A stretch of DNA of 64,000 nt from Paraburkholderia panacisoli. Its GTDB lineage: Bacteria; Pseudomonadota; Gammaproteobacteria; Burkholderiales; Burkholderiaceae. This document shows positions 18,348 through 28,196 of the stretch, piece by piece. The notes below the pieces were generated by a model, which was not told where the DNA came from, ran no database searches, and saw only the letters and a list, made by a program, of their open reading frames with translations. The translations under genes were made by a program, and so were the position numbers. Location: the NCBI RefSeq assembly GCF_008369935.1, contig NZ_VTUZ01000001.1, positions 62,001 to 126,000 of the forward strand. The letters are read 5' to 3'. Positions within the stretch are counted from its first letter, which is position 1, and the number at the start of each line of letters is the position of its first letter.

Positions 18348-19448
18348 ATGTCCGGCAACACGCTCGGTACGCTTTTCACTGTCACGACCTTCGGCGAATC
18401 GCACGGCCCCGCTATCGGCTGCGTGATCGATGGCTGCCCGCCGGGCATGGCGCTCGACGAAGCCGACATCCAGTTCGAACTCGACCGCCGCAAGCCCGGC
18501 ACGTCGCGCCACGTCACGCAGCGTCAGGAAGAAGACAAGGTCGAGATCCTGTCGGGCGTGTTCGAAGGCCAGACCACGGGCGCGCCGATCGCGCTGCTGA
18601 TCCGCAACACCGATCAGCGCAGCAAGGACTACGGCAACATCGCCGACACGTTCCGTCCGGGCCACGCCGACTACACCTACTGGCAGAAATACGGCATCCG
18701 CGACTATCGCGGCGGCGGCCGTTCGTCGGCGCGCCTGACCGCGCCCACGGTGGCGGCGGGCGCGGTCGCGAAGAAGTGGTTGCGCGAAAAGTTCGGCACC
18801 GAGATTCGCGGCTATATGGCCGCGCTCGGCGAGATCGACGTGCCGTTCGTCGACTGGGCGCAGGTGCGCGAAAACCCGTTCTTCGCGCCGAACGCCGGGA
18901 TCGTGCCGCAGCTCGAAGCGTACATGGACGCGCTGCGTAAAGACGGCGACTCGATCGGCGCGCGCATCAACGTCGTGGCCTCCGGCGTGCCGGTCGGCCT
19001 CGGCGAGCCGCTGTTCGACCGTCTCGACGCCGACATCGCCCACGCCATGATGGGCATCAACGCGGTGAAGGGCGTCGAGATCGGCGCGGGCTTCGCGAGC
19101 GTCGCGCAACGCGGCTCCGTGCACGGCGACGAATTGACGCCCGAGGGCTTCGTCGGCAATCACGCGGGTGGCGTGCTCGGCGGCATTTCGACCGGGCAGG
19201 ACATCACGGTGTCGATCGCGATCAAGCCGACCTCGAGCATCCGCACGCCGCGCCGTTCGATCGACAAGGCGGGGCAACCGGCCATCGTCGAAACGTTCGG
19301 ACGGCATGACCCGTGCGTCGGCATTCGCGCCACGCCAATCGCCGAATCGATGCTCGCACTGGTGCTGATCGACCACGCGCTGCGCCATCGCGCGCAATGC
19401 GGCGATGTCTCGGTCACTACGCCGAGGATCGCGGCGAGTGCGCCGTAA
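18348..19448 (+). CDS. aroC: Chorismate synthase
   Basis: A 366-residue enzyme for the last step of the shikimate pathway: 5-enolpyruvylshikimate-3-phosphate to chorismate, using reduced FMN. All three family signatures are visible: [38 protein letters not shown] plus [10 protein letters not shown], and [14 protein letters not shown] near the C-terminus. The start [20 protein letters not shown] agrees with other AroC proteins; the open frame extends 47 codons upstream but without family similarity. It is followed after 51 bp by a same-strand TPR protein gene. Confidence 0.96.
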   Translation: MSGNTLGTLFTVTTFGESHGPAIGCVIDGCPPGMALDEADIQFELDRRKPGTSRHVTQRQEEDKVEILSGVFEGQTTGAPIALLIRNTDQRSKDYGNIADTFRPGHADYTYWQKYGIRDYRGGGRSSARLTAPTVAAGAVAKKWLREKFGTEIRGYMAALGEIDVPFVDWAQVRENPFFAPNAGIVPQLEAYMDALRKDGDSIGARINVVASGVPVGLGEPLFDRLDADIAHAMMGINAVKGVEIGAGFASVAQRGSVHGDELTPEGFVGNHAGGVLGGISTGQDITVSIAIKPTSSIRTPRRSIDKAGQPAIVETFGRHDPCVGIRATPIAESMLALVLIDHALRHRAQCGDVSVTTPRIAASAP

Positions 19449-19499
19449 CTCGCGTTCGTTGAACGTCTTCGGACTCGCCGCGCACGCGGTGCCGTCTTC

Positions 19500-20984
19500 A
19501 TGGCCGAGTTGAACGCTGCAGTGGCGGGTTTGGCAGATAACCAGCTCGCCACGCTACGCGCGCGGGCCGCCGCGCCGGATGCCGTCGCCGCCGACTGCTT
19601 CGCGTTCGGCCATCTCCTGTTGCAGCACGCCGGTCGCGACAAAGCCCGCCAGCGCGAGGCGCTCGCCGCGCTGGTGCGCGCCTATCGGCTCGATCCCGCA
19701 TGCGAACCCTCGTTGCTCCCCACGATTGCGCAAACGGCCTTCGTCGTGCGTGACTGGGCGCTGGTCGAGTCCGCGACCGCGCTGCTGCTCTCGCACGACG
19801 CCGAAGACGCCAACGCGCTGATCTGGTGTGCCGCCGCCGTGCAGGAGCGCGACGATTTCGCCACCGCCGAGCGCCTGCTGCGCGAAGCGTTACGCGTCGT
19901 GCCGGACAATCCGGTGGTGCTTCACAAGGTGGCGCTGTGCATCAAGGAGCAGGCGCGTTTCGCGCAAGCCGAGGCGCTGCTCAGACAGCTATTGGCGATT
20001 TCGCCGAACAACGCGTACGCGCAGTTCGATCTGTCGGAACTTGAAATTCGCGCGGGCCGTTTCGCCGACGGTTGGGCGCATTACGAATCGCGCGTCGCGA
20101 CGGCCGACGATCTGAATCACGCCCAGCAGGCGCTCGCGGCGATCAGCGCGCGTTGGCAGGGCGAGTCGCTGGCCGGCAAGACGCTGGTGGTATACGGCGA
20201 GCAGGGCAATGGCGACTGCCTGTGGGCGGTGCGCTTTCTGCCGCTGCTGGCCGAGCGGGCGCGGCGCGAAGGCGGGCGGGTGATCTTCGGCTACGACGGC
20301 CCGTTGCGGCAGCTATTCGAGCGCATGCTGCCCACCGATCTGACGCTCGAAACGAGTCTGGACACGCGGCCCGATTTCCATTGCGGATTGATGAGCCTCC
20401 CGCTGCGGCTCGATATCGTCGATGCCACGGGTTGGGGTGCGCCGTATCTGCGTGCCGATCCGGCTCTCGTGCAGACGTGGCGCGCGCGGGTCGACGCGCA
20501 AATCGCCGCTGCGCGAGGCAATCTCAAAGTTGGTCTGGTGTGGAACGGCAATCCGGAGCATGTCCGCGACAAACGGCGCTCGGTGCCCGTCGAGCAACTC
20601 GAGCCGCTATTGAACACGGCAAACGTGAGTTTTTTCGCGCTATCGCCGGGGCGTGGCGAGACGGTCGCGCGATGGTGCGCCAAGGGTTTCGACGTCGTCG
20701 ACATGACCCGTCATTTTCAGTTCGGCTTTGACGATGTCGCCGCCTTGATGGCAAATATGGATCTGCTCGTGACGATCGACAGCGGGCCCGCGCATCTGGC
20801 GGGGGCGCTCGGCGTGCCGACCTGTCTGATGGTCGATCACGTATCCGCGTGGTTCTGGGGCGAAGCGTTGCAGCCGACTGCCTGGTACGATTCGATCGAG
20901 TTGATCCGGCAGCCGCGCATCGGCGCCTGGGCGCCGGTGGTGAGCAAAGTGCGGGACCGGATTGAGGCGATGGTGCGTCGTTGA
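19500..20984 (+). CDS. TPR-repeat protein with glycosyltransferase-9-like C-terminus
   Basis: A 494-residue protein. The N-terminal half (about residues 40-215) has tetratricopeptide-like helices, such as DFATAERLLREALRVVPDNP and RFAQAEALLRQLLAISPNNA. The C-terminal half resembles heptosyltransferase/GT9 folds: LVVYGEQGNGDCLWAVRFLP, KVGLVWNGNPEHVRDKRRS and VTIDSGPAHLAGALGVPT. Proteins of this build are common in Burkholderia and are often annotated only as TPR proteins; the sugar substrate is unknown. It is convergent with the ETF-ubiquinone oxidoreductase gene, only 60 bp away. Confidence 0.82.
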   Translation: MAELNAAVAGLADNQLATLRARAAAPDAVAADCFAFGHLLLQHAGRDKARQREALAALVRAYRLDPACEPSLLPTIAQTAFVVRDWALVESATALLLSHDAEDANALIWCAAAVQERDDFATAERLLREALRVVPDNPVVLHKVALCIKEQARFAQAEALLRQLLAISPNNAYAQFDLSELEIRAGRFADGWAHYESRVATADDLNHAQQALAAISARWQGESLAGKTLVVYGEQGNGDCLWAVRFLPLLAERARREGGRVIFGYDGPLRQLFERMLPTDLTLETSLDTRPDFHCGLMSLPLRLDIVDATGWGAPYLRADPALVQTWRARVDAQIAAARGNLKVGLVWNGNPEHVRDKRRSVPVEQLEPLLNTANVSFFALSPGRGETVARWCAKGFDVVDMTRHFQFGFDDVAALMANMDLLVTIDSGPAHLAGALGVPTCLMVDHVSAWFWGEALQPTAWYDSIELIRQPRIGAWAPVVSKVRDRIEAMVRR

Positions 20985-21044
20985 ACTTTCGCCTTCACAG
21001 CGCGGGCGTTGCACCGCGCACTGCGAAGGCAAACAGGACATCGC

Positions 21045-22718
21045 TTACATATTCGGGTAGTTCGGCCCGCCGCCACCTTCCGGCGTGACCCACACGATGT
21101 TCTGCGTCGGGTCCTTGATGTCGCACGTCTTGCAATGCACGCAGTTCTGCGCATTGATCACCAGGCGTTCGCTGCCGTCATCATTTTTCACGAACTCGTA
21201 CACCGCCGCCGGGCAATAACGCGATTCCGGACCCGCATAGGTCTGCCAGTTCACGTTGACCGGTATCGACGGGTCTTTCAGCGTCAGGTGCGCCGGCTGG
21301 TTCTCTTCGTGATTCGTGTTCGAGATGAACACCGAAGACAAACGGTCAAACGTCAGCTTGCCATCCGGCTTCGGATACGTGATCGGCTTGCACTGCGACG
21401 CTGGCTTGAGCATCTCGTGGTCCGAATGCTGATGATGCAGCGTCCACGGCACGTTGCCGCCCAGCAGCTTCTGCTCGATGCCGACCATCAGCGTGCCGAG
21501 ATACAGGCCCTTGCTCATCCACTGCTTGAAGTTGCGCGCGCGATGCAGCTCGCTGTGCAGCCACGAAGTCTTGAAGCTCTCCGGATAGGCGGTGAGTTCA
21601 TCGGACTGACGTCCGGCCTGCACCGCGTCGAACGCGGCTTCGGCCGCGAGCATGCCGGTCTTGATCGCCGCATGCGAACCCTTGATCCGCGATGCGTTCA
21701 GGAAGCCCGCATCGTCGCCGACCAGCGCGCCACCCGGGAACACCAGCTTCGGCAGCGACATCAGGCCGCCCGCCGTGATCGCCCGCGCGCCATACGACAC
21801 GCGCTTGCCACCTTCCAGGATCGCGCGGATCGCCGGATGCGTCTTGTAGCGCTGGAACTCCTCGAACGGCGACAGATACGGATTCGAATACCCAAGCCCG
21901 ACCACGAAGCCCACCACCACCTGGTTGTTGTCCATGTGATAGAGGAACGAGCCGCCGTAGGTGTCGTTTTCCAGCGGCCAGCCGGCGGTGTGCATCACCA
22001 GCCCCGGCTTGTGCTTTGAAGGATCGATCTCCCACAGCTCCTTGATGCCGATGCCGTAGACCTGCGGATCGACGCCTTCGCGCAGCTTGAACTTATCGTT
22101 CAGCTGACGGCCCAGATGCCCGCGCGCGCCTTCGCAGAACAGCGTGTACTTCGCATGCAGTTCCATCCCGAGCTGGAAGTTCTCGGTCGGCTCGCCGTCC
22201 TTGCCGATACCCAGGTTGCCGGTCGCGACGCCTTTCACGGAACCGTCGTCGTTGTACAACACTTCGGCGGCCGGAAAACCCGGGAAAATCTCGACGCCGA
22301 GCGCTTCGGCCTGCTGGCCGAGCCAGCGCGTGACGTTGGCGAGGCTGATCACGTAGTTGCCGTGATTCTTGAAATTATCCGGCAACGCCCAGACCGGCAC
22401 GCTCTTCGAGCCGGTTTCGGTCAGGAAGAGGAAGCGGTCTTCGGTCACGTCCACCGTGAGCGGCGCGCCTTTTTCCTTCCAGTCCGGGATCAATTCGGTG
22501 ATCGCGCGCGGGTCCATCACCGCGCCCGACAGGATATGCGCCCCGATCTCCGAGCCTTTTTCCAGTACGCACACGCCAATATCAGCGCCTTTTTCCGCCG
22601 CCAGCTGCTTCAGGCGGATCGCCGCGGACAGGCCAGCCGGGCCGCCGCCGACGATCACGACGTCGTATTCCATCGACTCGCGCGGGCCGTACTGCTCAAT
22701 GAGACTTGCGGGGGTCAT
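21045..22718 (-). CDS. Electron-transfer flavoprotein-ubiquinone oxidoreductase
   Basis: A 557-residue membrane-associated enzyme that passes electrons from ETF, reduced by acyl-CoA dehydrogenases, to ubiquinone. The FAD-binding motif VIVGGGPAGLSAAIRLKQLA is near residue 20. The central ubiquinone-binding region includes HTAGWPLENDTYGGSFLYH, and the second FAD motif is PGGALVGDDAGFLNASRIKG. The C-terminal [4Fe-4S] ligands are the Cys of YCPAAVYEF and the three Cys of NCVHCKTCDIKDP. The length equals the bacterial family norm. It is single-gene and divergent from the SDR gene. Confidence 0.96.
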   Translation of the reverse strand: MTPASLIEQYGPRESMEYDVVIVGGGPAGLSAAIRLKQLAAEKGADIGVCVLEKGSEIGAHILSGAVMDPRAITELIPDWKEKGAPLTVDVTEDRFLFLTETGSKSVPVWALPDNFKNHGNYVISLANVTRWLGQQAEALGVEIFPGFPAAEVLYNDDGSVKGVATGNLGIGKDGEPTENFQLGMELHAKYTLFCEGARGHLGRQLNDKFKLREGVDPQVYGIGIKELWEIDPSKHKPGLVMHTAGWPLENDTYGGSFLYHMDNNQVVVGFVVGLGYSNPYLSPFEEFQRYKTHPAIRAILEGGKRVSYGARAITAGGLMSLPKLVFPGGALVGDDAGFLNASRIKGSHAAIKTGMLAAEAAFDAVQAGRQSDELTAYPESFKTSWLHSELHRARNFKQWMSKGLYLGTLMVGIEQKLLGGNVPWTLHHQHSDHEMLKPASQCKPITYPKPDGKLTFDRLSSVFISNTNHEENQPAHLTLKDPSIPVNVNWQTYAGPESRYCPAAVYEFVKNDDGSERLVINAQNCVHCKTCDIKDPTQNIVWVTPEGGGGPNYPNM

Positions 22719-22904
22719 TGATGCTCCTCTTACCGTTAGAATGCTTTTTTCGGGTTCGTATTGTGGGCGATCGGTCCATGCACTGCAACCCGAGGAGGCG
22801 AGATTAGCACGACCGTACTATTTTAGCGATACGGTATCGACCCGTAGTGCCGGGCCTACCGGACCCGTCAACCGCAGCTGTCACTACAACCGAAAGGAAC
22901 GACA

Positions 22905-23681
22905 ATGGGCCGTTCGATCAATCTGGAAGGCAAGGTCGCGCTGATTACCGGCGCTTCGAGCGGGTTGGGAAAGCGCTTTGCTCAGGTGCTGTCGCAGGCG
23001 GGCGCCAAGGTCGTGCTGGCGAGCCGGCGCACCGAGCGTCTGAAGGAACTGCGCGCCGAAATCGAGGCGTCCGGCGGTGCGGCGCATGTCGTTTCGCTCG
23101 ACGTGACCGATTATCAGAGCATCAAATCGGCGGTCGCCCATGCGGAGACCGAGGCCGGCACGATCGACATTCTGGTGAACAACTCGGGCGTGTCGACCAC
23201 GCAGAAGCTCTCCGAGGTCACGCCGGCCGACTTCGAATATGTGTTCGACACGAATACGCGCGGCGCCTTCTTCGTCGCGCAGGAAGTCGCCAAGCGCATG
23301 ATCATGCGCGGCAACAGCGCGCAGAAACCGTCGTACCGGATCATCAATATCGCGTCGATGGCGGGCTTGCGCGTGCTGCCGCAAATCGGCCTGTATTCGA
23401 TCAGCAAGGCGGCCGTCGTCCATATGACGAAGGCGATGGCGCTGGAGTGGGGCAAGCACGGCATCAACGTGAACGCGATCTGCCCGGGTTATATCGACAC
23501 CGAAATCAACCATCATCACTGGTCGACCGAGCAGGGACAGAAGCTGGTGTCGATGCTGCCGCGTCATCGCGTGGGCAAGCCGGACGATCTGGACGGGCTG
23601 CTGCTGTTGCTGGCGGCCGACGAATCGCAATTCATCAACGGCTCGGTGATCGCCGCCGACGACGGCTTCGGGCTTGCGTGA
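22905..23681 (+). CDS. SDR-family oxidoreductase
   Basis: A 258-residue classical short-chain dehydrogenase. The cofactor-binding TGASSGLGKRFA loop, NNSG in IDILVNNSGVS, the catalytic Ser in IINIASMAGL, and YSISK are all present, with the C-terminal GSVIAADDGFGLA. AAAGGAACGAC precedes the ATG. The next gene is a small acyl-CoA thioesterase on the same strand 170 bp on, and the ETF-quinone oxidoreductase lies upstream, so a role in fatty-acid or polyhydroxyalkanoate metabolism is plausible but not shown. Confidence 0.9.
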   Translation: MGRSINLEGKVALITGASSGLGKRFAQVLSQAGAKVVLASRRTERLKELRAEIEASGGAAHVVSLDVTDYQSIKSAVAHAETEAGTIDILVNNSGVSTTQKLSEVTPADFEYVFDTNTRGAFFVAQEVAKRMIMRGNSAQKPSYRIINIASMAGLRVLPQIGLYSISKAAVVHMTKAMALEWGKHGINVNAICPGYIDTEINHHHWSTEQGQKLVSMLPRHRVGKPDDLDGLLLLLAADESQFINGSVIAADDGFGLA

Positions 23682-23851
23682 GCGTTGCGCATCGGTGCAC
23701 GTTCGAAGAAAGTGTTTTGCGCGCGCGGGTCTTTTTGCAACATAGGCGCCGGGGTTATGTTGGACGACGGTCCTGGCGTTGTCGGGCGGCTTCGCGCGCC
23801 GGCCTGGAACAGGTTTCAACACTTTAAAGAAGCAGGAAGAACGGAAGTACG

Positions 23852-24283
23852 ATGAGAGATTTTCACGCAGTTTTCGAGATGTCGATGCCGATCCGCTGGG
23901 GCGACATGGATGCATTCGGCCATGTGAACAACACGGTCTATTTCCGCTACATGGAGCAGGTACGGATTTCCTGGTTCGAGCAATTGGGCTATATCGGCGG
24001 CAATGCAGATGGCGAGGGGCCGGTGATCGTCAACGCGTCGATGGAGTTTCTCAAGCAACTGCACTATCCCGGCGATGTGATCGGGCGCATGTCGGTGGCG
24101 ACGCCCGGGCGCAGCAGCTTCGACACCGGCTTCGAGCTGGTGCGCGCCGACGACCCGCACACCGTGTATGCGCGTGGCGCCGCGCGCTGCGTGTGGATCC
24201 ATTACACGCAGGGTAAATCGGTGCCGGTGCCCGAGCTGCTGCGCGCGACCATCGAGCGGGCTGCGCTGGTCAAGGCGGCTTGA
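23852..24283 (+). CDS. Hotdog-fold acyl-CoA thioesterase (YbgC/4HBT family)
   Basis: A 143-residue single-hotdog thioesterase. The catalytic Asp lies in the family motif IRWGDMDAFGHVNNTVYFRY; YMEQVRISWFEQLG and VNASMEFLKQLHYPGDVI are further conserved blocks. It should hydrolyse short or aromatic acyl-CoA esters in the cytoplasm. GCAGGAAGAACGGAAGTACG precedes the ATG. Confidence 0.92.
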   Translation: MRDFHAVFEMSMPIRWGDMDAFGHVNNTVYFRYMEQVRISWFEQLGYIGGNADGEGPVIVNASMEFLKQLHYPGDVIGRMSVATPGRSSFDTGFELVRADDPHTVYARGAARCVWIHYTQGKSVPVPELLRATIERAALVKAA

Positions 24284-24388
24284 CGGCCTGAGCGCCGCTC
24301 GTCAACGGCCGGGCGCTCATGCCCGCGCCTCGATGCTCCTCGTGCCTTAGCGCTCAAGTTTCAAGGCTCGCGTTTCAGTGCCCGCGCT

Positions 24389-24934
24389 TCAATTCCCGAG
24401 CAGCCGCTGCAACAACTCGGTCGCATTCCCCGTATCGTATTTGCGCATCAGCCGCGCCCGGTAGACATCGACCGTGCGCGGGCTGATCTCCAGCACCCGG
24501 CCGATCTGCTTGCTGGTCTTGCCCGTCACCAGTTGCGCGGCAATCTCGCGTTCGCGCGGGGTCAATTCCACCGCCACGCGCCGGGTCGCGCTCAAATCCT
24601 CGAAAGTCCAGATGCCGGCCGCATGCGGGTCGGTGCGTTGCTGCGCGCGGCCGGTCACGTGGCACCAGAACAATTCGCCGTTGGCGCGCTTCATGATGCG
24701 GTCGTCCGCGTAGCTGCCCTGGGCGGTCATGATCGGCGGAATGCGCGCGCCGATCCGCTCGAACTCGTCCGTGGACGGATAGAGCACCTGGAACGACTGG
24801 CCGAGCAGCCACTCGCGCGTGCAGCCGAAAATCGACGCCAGTTCGTCATTGCAGTCTTCAATAACGCGTTCGCGCGACAGCACGAGTCCGATCGGGGCGA
24901 GTTGGAAAGCGGTTCGGTAATCCAGGGCGGGCAT
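24389..24934 (-). CDS. PAS-LuxR transcriptional regulator
   Basis: A 181-residue regulator with an N-terminal PAS domain (about residues 5-110, containing VIEDCNDELASIFGCTRE). A C-terminal LuxR/FixJ helix-turn-helix follows (LTPREREIAAQLVTGKTSKQ, then SPRTVDVYRARLMRKY). There is no receiver domain, so the signal is sensed directly by the PAS part. The start MPALDYRTAFQLAP is preferred from family length; in-frame Met codons at 24979 and 25012 are possible and no start has a strong ribosome-binding site. It is divergent from the CoA-transferase pair 242 bp away and may control it. Confidence 0.85.
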   Translation of the reverse strand: MPALDYRTAFQLAPIGLVLSRERVIEDCNDELASIFGCTREWLLGQSFQVLYPSTDEFERIGARIPPIMTAQGSYADDRIMKRANGELFWCHVTGRAQQRTDPHAAGIWTFEDLSATRRVAVELTPREREIAAQLVTGKTSKQIGRVLEISPRTVDVYRARLMRKYDTGNATELLQRLLGN

Positions 24935-25176
24935 GGCTTGGCGGCAAGTACTTATGTAGTTTTGCGTATTGTGCCGCATGGCACGCACAGCGTACTCTTT
25001 CGGGCATATCACAACGCGGCGAAGTGGTTCGCGGCGGGCGCCGCGCGCAGCTCATGTCGAGCCGGGCGCACTGCCTGCCGGGGATGACTAGAATGACGAA
25101 GCGGGCGCGGCCCGCATAACGTCGTGCCAGCCGCAACGATCCGGTTTCGGATTTCCATAAAGGAAGGGACATACTG

Positions 25177-25881
25177 ATGAACAAGGTCTATCCAGGCGCC
25201 GCCGAGGCGCTGAAGGACATCGTCAAGGACGGGCAGACGTTTGCCGTCGGCGGCTTCGGGCTGTGCGGCATTCCGGAGGCGCTGATCGCGGCGCTACGCG
25301 ATTCGAAGGTGCAGGGCATCACCTGCATCAGCAACAATGCGGGCGTCGACGGTTTCGGCCTCGGCCTGCTGCTCGAAACGCGCCAGATCAAGAAGATGAT
25401 TTCGTCGTACGTCGGCGAGAATAAGGAATTCGAACGCCAGTATCTGGCTGGCGAACTCGAGCTCGAATTCACGCCGCAAGGCACGCTCGCCGAGAAGCTG
25501 CGCGCGGGCGGTTCGGGGATTCCGGCGTTCTTCACCAACACCGGCTACGGCACGCTGATCGCCGAGGGCAAGGAAACCCGCCAGTTCGGCGACCACCACT
25601 ACGTGCTCGAACATTCGCTGACCGCCGACGTCGCGCTCGTCAAGGCATGGAAGGCCGACAAGTCGGGCAACCTGATCTACCGCCGCACCGCGCGCAACTT
25701 CAACCCGATGTGCGCGATGGCCGGCAAGATCACCGTCGCGGAAGTGGAAGAGATCGTCGAAGTGGGCGAGCTCGATCCGGACGCGATCCATACGCCTGGC
25801 ATCTTCGTGCAGCGCATCGTGCTGAATGAGCATCCGGAAAAACGCATTGAACAACGCGTCGTCCGCGCGAAAGGAGACTGA
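25177..25881 (+). CDS. scoA: 3-oxoacid CoA-transferase subunit A (succinyl-CoA type)
   Basis: A 234-residue alpha subunit. With subunit B it transfers CoA from succinyl-CoA to acetoacetate or another 3-oxoacid. Family motifs: [19 protein letters not shown] near the N-terminus, [20 protein letters not shown], and [29 protein letters not shown] ribosome-binding site precedes the ATG. Two bases separate its stop from the subunit B start. The pair would let the cell use ketone bodies or PHB-derived acetoacetate. Confidence 0.93.
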   Translation: MNKVYPGAAEALKDIVKDGQTFAVGGFGLCGIPEALIAALRDSKVQGITCISNNAGVDGFGLGLLLETRQIKKMISSYVGENKEFERQYLAGELELEFTPQGTLAEKLRAGGSGIPAFFTNTGYGTLIAEGKETRQFGDHHYVLEHSLTADVALVKAWKADKSGNLIYRRTARNFNPMCAMAGKITVAEVEEIVEVGELDPDAIHTPGIFVQRIVLNEHPEKRIEQRVVRAKGD

Positions 25882-25883
25882 TC

Positions 25884-26525
25884 ATGGCATGGACTCGTGA
25901 CGAAATGGCCGCGCGCGCGGCGAAGGAATTGCAGGACGGCTTTTATGTGAACCTCGGCATCGGCCTGCCGACGCTGGTGGCGAACCACGTGCCGGCCGGC
26001 GTCGAAGTGTGGCTGCAGTCGGAAAACGGCCTGCTCGGCATCGGCCCCTCGCCGACCGAGGACGAAGTGGACGCCGATCTGATCAATGCCGGCAAGCAGA
26101 CCGTGACCACGCTGCCGGGCTCGTCGATTTTCTCGTCGGCGGATTCGTTCGCGATGATTCGCGGCGGCCACATCAACCTGGCGATTCTCGGCGCGATGCA
26201 GATCAGCAAGAACGGCGATCTGGCCAACTGGATGATCCCCGGCAAGATGATCAAGGGCATGGGCGGCGCGATGGATCTGGTCGCGGGCGTCAAGCGCGTG
26301 GTCGTGCTGATGGAGCACGTCGCGAAGGGCGATCAGCACAAGATTCTTGAAGAATGCACGCTGCCGCTGACGGGCGTGGGCGTGGTCGATCAGATCATCA
26401 CCGACCTCGGCGTGATCGACGTGACGGATGCCGGTCTGAAGGTGACCGAACTGGCGCCGGGCGTGAGCATCGACGAAATCAAGGCGAAGACGGGCGCGCC
26501 GCTCGATGTGAGCGCAGTGAGCTGA
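25884..26525 (+). CDS. scoB: 3-oxoacid CoA-transferase subunit B
   Basis: A 213-residue beta subunit. It carries the catalytic glutamate in the family motif [17 protein letters not shown], the N-terminal [16 protein letters not shown], and [20 protein letters not shown]. It ends 74 bp before a rho-independent terminator, closing the scoAB operon. The promoter probably lies in the gap shared with the divergent PAS-LuxR gene. Confidence 0.94.
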   Translation: MAWTRDEMAARAAKELQDGFYVNLGIGLPTLVANHVPAGVEVWLQSENGLLGIGPSPTEDEVDADLINAGKQTVTTLPGSSIFSSADSFAMIRGGHINLAILGAMQISKNGDLANWMIPGKMIKGMGGAMDLVAGVKRVVVLMEHVAKGDQHKILEECTLPLTGVGVVDQIITDLGVIDVTDAGLKVTELAPGVSIDEIKAKTGAPLDVSAVS

Positions 26526-26598
26526 CACAGACGTTAGCCGCTGACCGGTCGTGCGACTCCTGACTGACCGGCAGGCGGCAACGACGCAGTTTCCCAGG

Positions 26599-26631
26599 CG
26601 GGCGAGGCGCGAGTCTCGCCCGTTTTCTTTT
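26599..26631 (+). terminator. Rho-independent terminator after scoAB
   Basis: CGGGCGAG (26599-26606) pairs perfectly with CTCGCCCG (26615-26622) across an 8-base loop, followed by TTTTCTTTT. Confidence 0.88.
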
Positions 26632-26785
26632 GGGCCGCGTCCACGTGCGTCTGAAGCGCTGTCCCCAGGCCGTCCGGCCAATCCTTGCCGCGCGGCAAAG
26701 CGGTTTACAATCGTTTGGAGATTAGACGCCAGTCGATTCCTGCCGTGCCCGAGCCCAATCCGCAGCGCTTTCGCAAGGAACCCAG

Positions 26786-27700
26786 ATGACCGCCACTCCA
26801 TCCGCTTCCACCACCGGGCGGCCCGTGCCGCGCCAACGCTATGTGCAGTGCGCGAGCGCCGCAGGTTTGCATCGCGTGGCCTATACCGAATGGGGCGACC
26901 CCGACAACCCGCGCGTGCTGCTTTGCGTGCACGGCCTGACGCGCTCGGGGCGCGATTTCGATCGCGTCGCGGCGGAGTTCGCAGGAACCTACCGCGTGGT
27001 CTGCCCGGATGTGGTGGGGCGGGGGTTGTCATCGTGGCTCGCCAACCCCAACTTGTATGGAGTGCCGCAATACGTCGCCGACATGGTCACGCTGATCGCG
27101 CGCCTGAATGTCGAAACGGTCGACTGGTTCGGCACCTCGATGGGAGGTCTGATCGGACTCGGGCTCGCCGGTTTGCCGGACACGCCGATTCGCAAGCTCC
27201 TGTTGAACGACGTGGGTCCGCATCTGGAGCCGGCCGCCGTGCAGCGCATCAGCGATTACCTCGGCAAGCCCGCGCGCTTCGAAACTCTGCAGCAAGGCGT
27301 CGACTACGCTGCTTTGCTCGCGCAGACCTTCGGTCCGCTCACGCCCGACGAATGGCGTGAAATCAATACGCCGCTGCTGCACGAGCAGGACGGCGCGTGG
27401 CTGTTCCGCTACGACCCGCGCATCGCGCAGCCGTTCGCCGCCGCCAGCGAGGAAGCGCAGAAGCTCGGCGAGGCCGCGCTGTGGCATTCGCTCGCGTCGT
27501 TTCAAGGGCCGGTGCTGGTGGTGCGCGGCGAGCAGTCCGATCTGCTGTCGCGAGAAACCGTCGCGAAGATGGTCGAGGTCGGGCGCGCTGTATCCAGCGC
27601 GGAAATCGCCGGCGTCGGGCATGCGCCGGCGTTTCTCGCGGCCGATCAGATCGACCTCGCAAGGCAGTTCTTTATCGGAGCGGCCGCCGACGCGTCATAA
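26786..27700 (+). CDS. Alpha/beta-hydrolase
   Basis: A 304-residue alpha/beta-hydrolase. The strand-helix motif LCVHGLTRSGRDFD, nucleophile elbow FGTSMGGLIGLGLAG (Ser in GTSMG), acid in VVRGEQSDLLSRETV, and the His of IAGVGHAPAFL make up the expected catalytic set. AAGGAACCCAG precedes the ATG. The RidA gene starts 79 bp downstream on the same strand. Such Burkholderia genes are annotated only as hydrolases; the substrate is unknown. Confidence 0.9.
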   Translation: MTATPSASTTGRPVPRQRYVQCASAAGLHRVAYTEWGDPDNPRVLLCVHGLTRSGRDFDRVAAEFAGTYRVVCPDVVGRGLSSWLANPNLYGVPQYVADMVTLIARLNVETVDWFGTSMGGLIGLGLAGLPDTPIRKLLLNDVGPHLEPAAVQRISDYLGKPARFETLQQGVDYAALLAQTFGPLTPDEWREINTPLLHEQDGAWLFRYDPRIAQPFAAASEEAQKLGEAALWHSLASFQGPVLVVRGEQSDLLSRETVAKMVEVGRAVSSAEIAGVGHAPAFLAADQIDLARQFFIGAAADAS

Positions 27701-27779
27701 TATGCAGTTCCGCGCGACGTTTTTGATCGCGTCATGCGGAACGCATTCCGATCAACTTCAACCCATCTCAGGATTTTTC

Positions 27780-28133
27780 ATGGCAGTCATCCGTCACCAC
27801 GTCGGCCAGCGCCTTTCGGAAATCGCCGTGCACAACGGCACCGTGTACCTCGCGGGCCAGATCGCCGAAGACGACGATCAGGACATCACGGGTCAGACGC
27901 GCGAAGTGCTCGGGCACATCGACCGTCTGCTGGCCGAAGTGAACAGCGACAAGTCGCATTTGCTGTCGGTGCAGGTCTACATCTCCGACATGCTGCACTT
28001 CGCCGGCATGAACGCCGTGTGGGACGAGTGGGTCGCACAAGGCGCCACGCCGCCGCGCGCTACCGTCGAAGCGAGGCTCGCCAATCCGAAGTGCCTCGTC
28101 GAAATCGTCGTGGTTGCGGCGCAGCGCAGCTAA
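27780..28133 (+). CDS. RidA family protein (enamine/imine deaminase)
   Basis: A 117-residue YjgF/YER057c/UK114 protein. The family removes reactive enamines and imines formed by PLP enzymes. The C-terminal signature PPRATVEARLANPKCLVEIV contains the substrate-binding arginine and the Pro-Arg pair; VYLAGQIAEDD is the N-terminal strand. The start MAVIRHHVGQRLSEIAVHNG is chosen on family length. It lies between the hydrolase and relA on the same strand. Confidence 0.93.
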   Translation: MAVIRHHVGQRLSEIAVHNGTVYLAGQIAEDDDQDITGQTREVLGHIDRLLAEVNSDKSHLLSVQVYISDMLHFAGMNAVWDEWVAQGATPPRATVEARLANPKCLVEIVVVAAQRS

Positions 28134-28196
28134 GGTACGCCCACCCCCTGTTGTTGAAATTCCGTTGATTCGTCTGGCCCGGCGGGCCGTCGCACC

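Noticed and set aside
21000..21044. Possible bidirectional terminator between the convergent TPR and ETF-quinone oxidoreductase genes
   Set aside because: Paired segments (GCCTTC/GAAGGC, GCGCGG/CCGCGC) exist but with an uneven internal loop and no T-run on either side.
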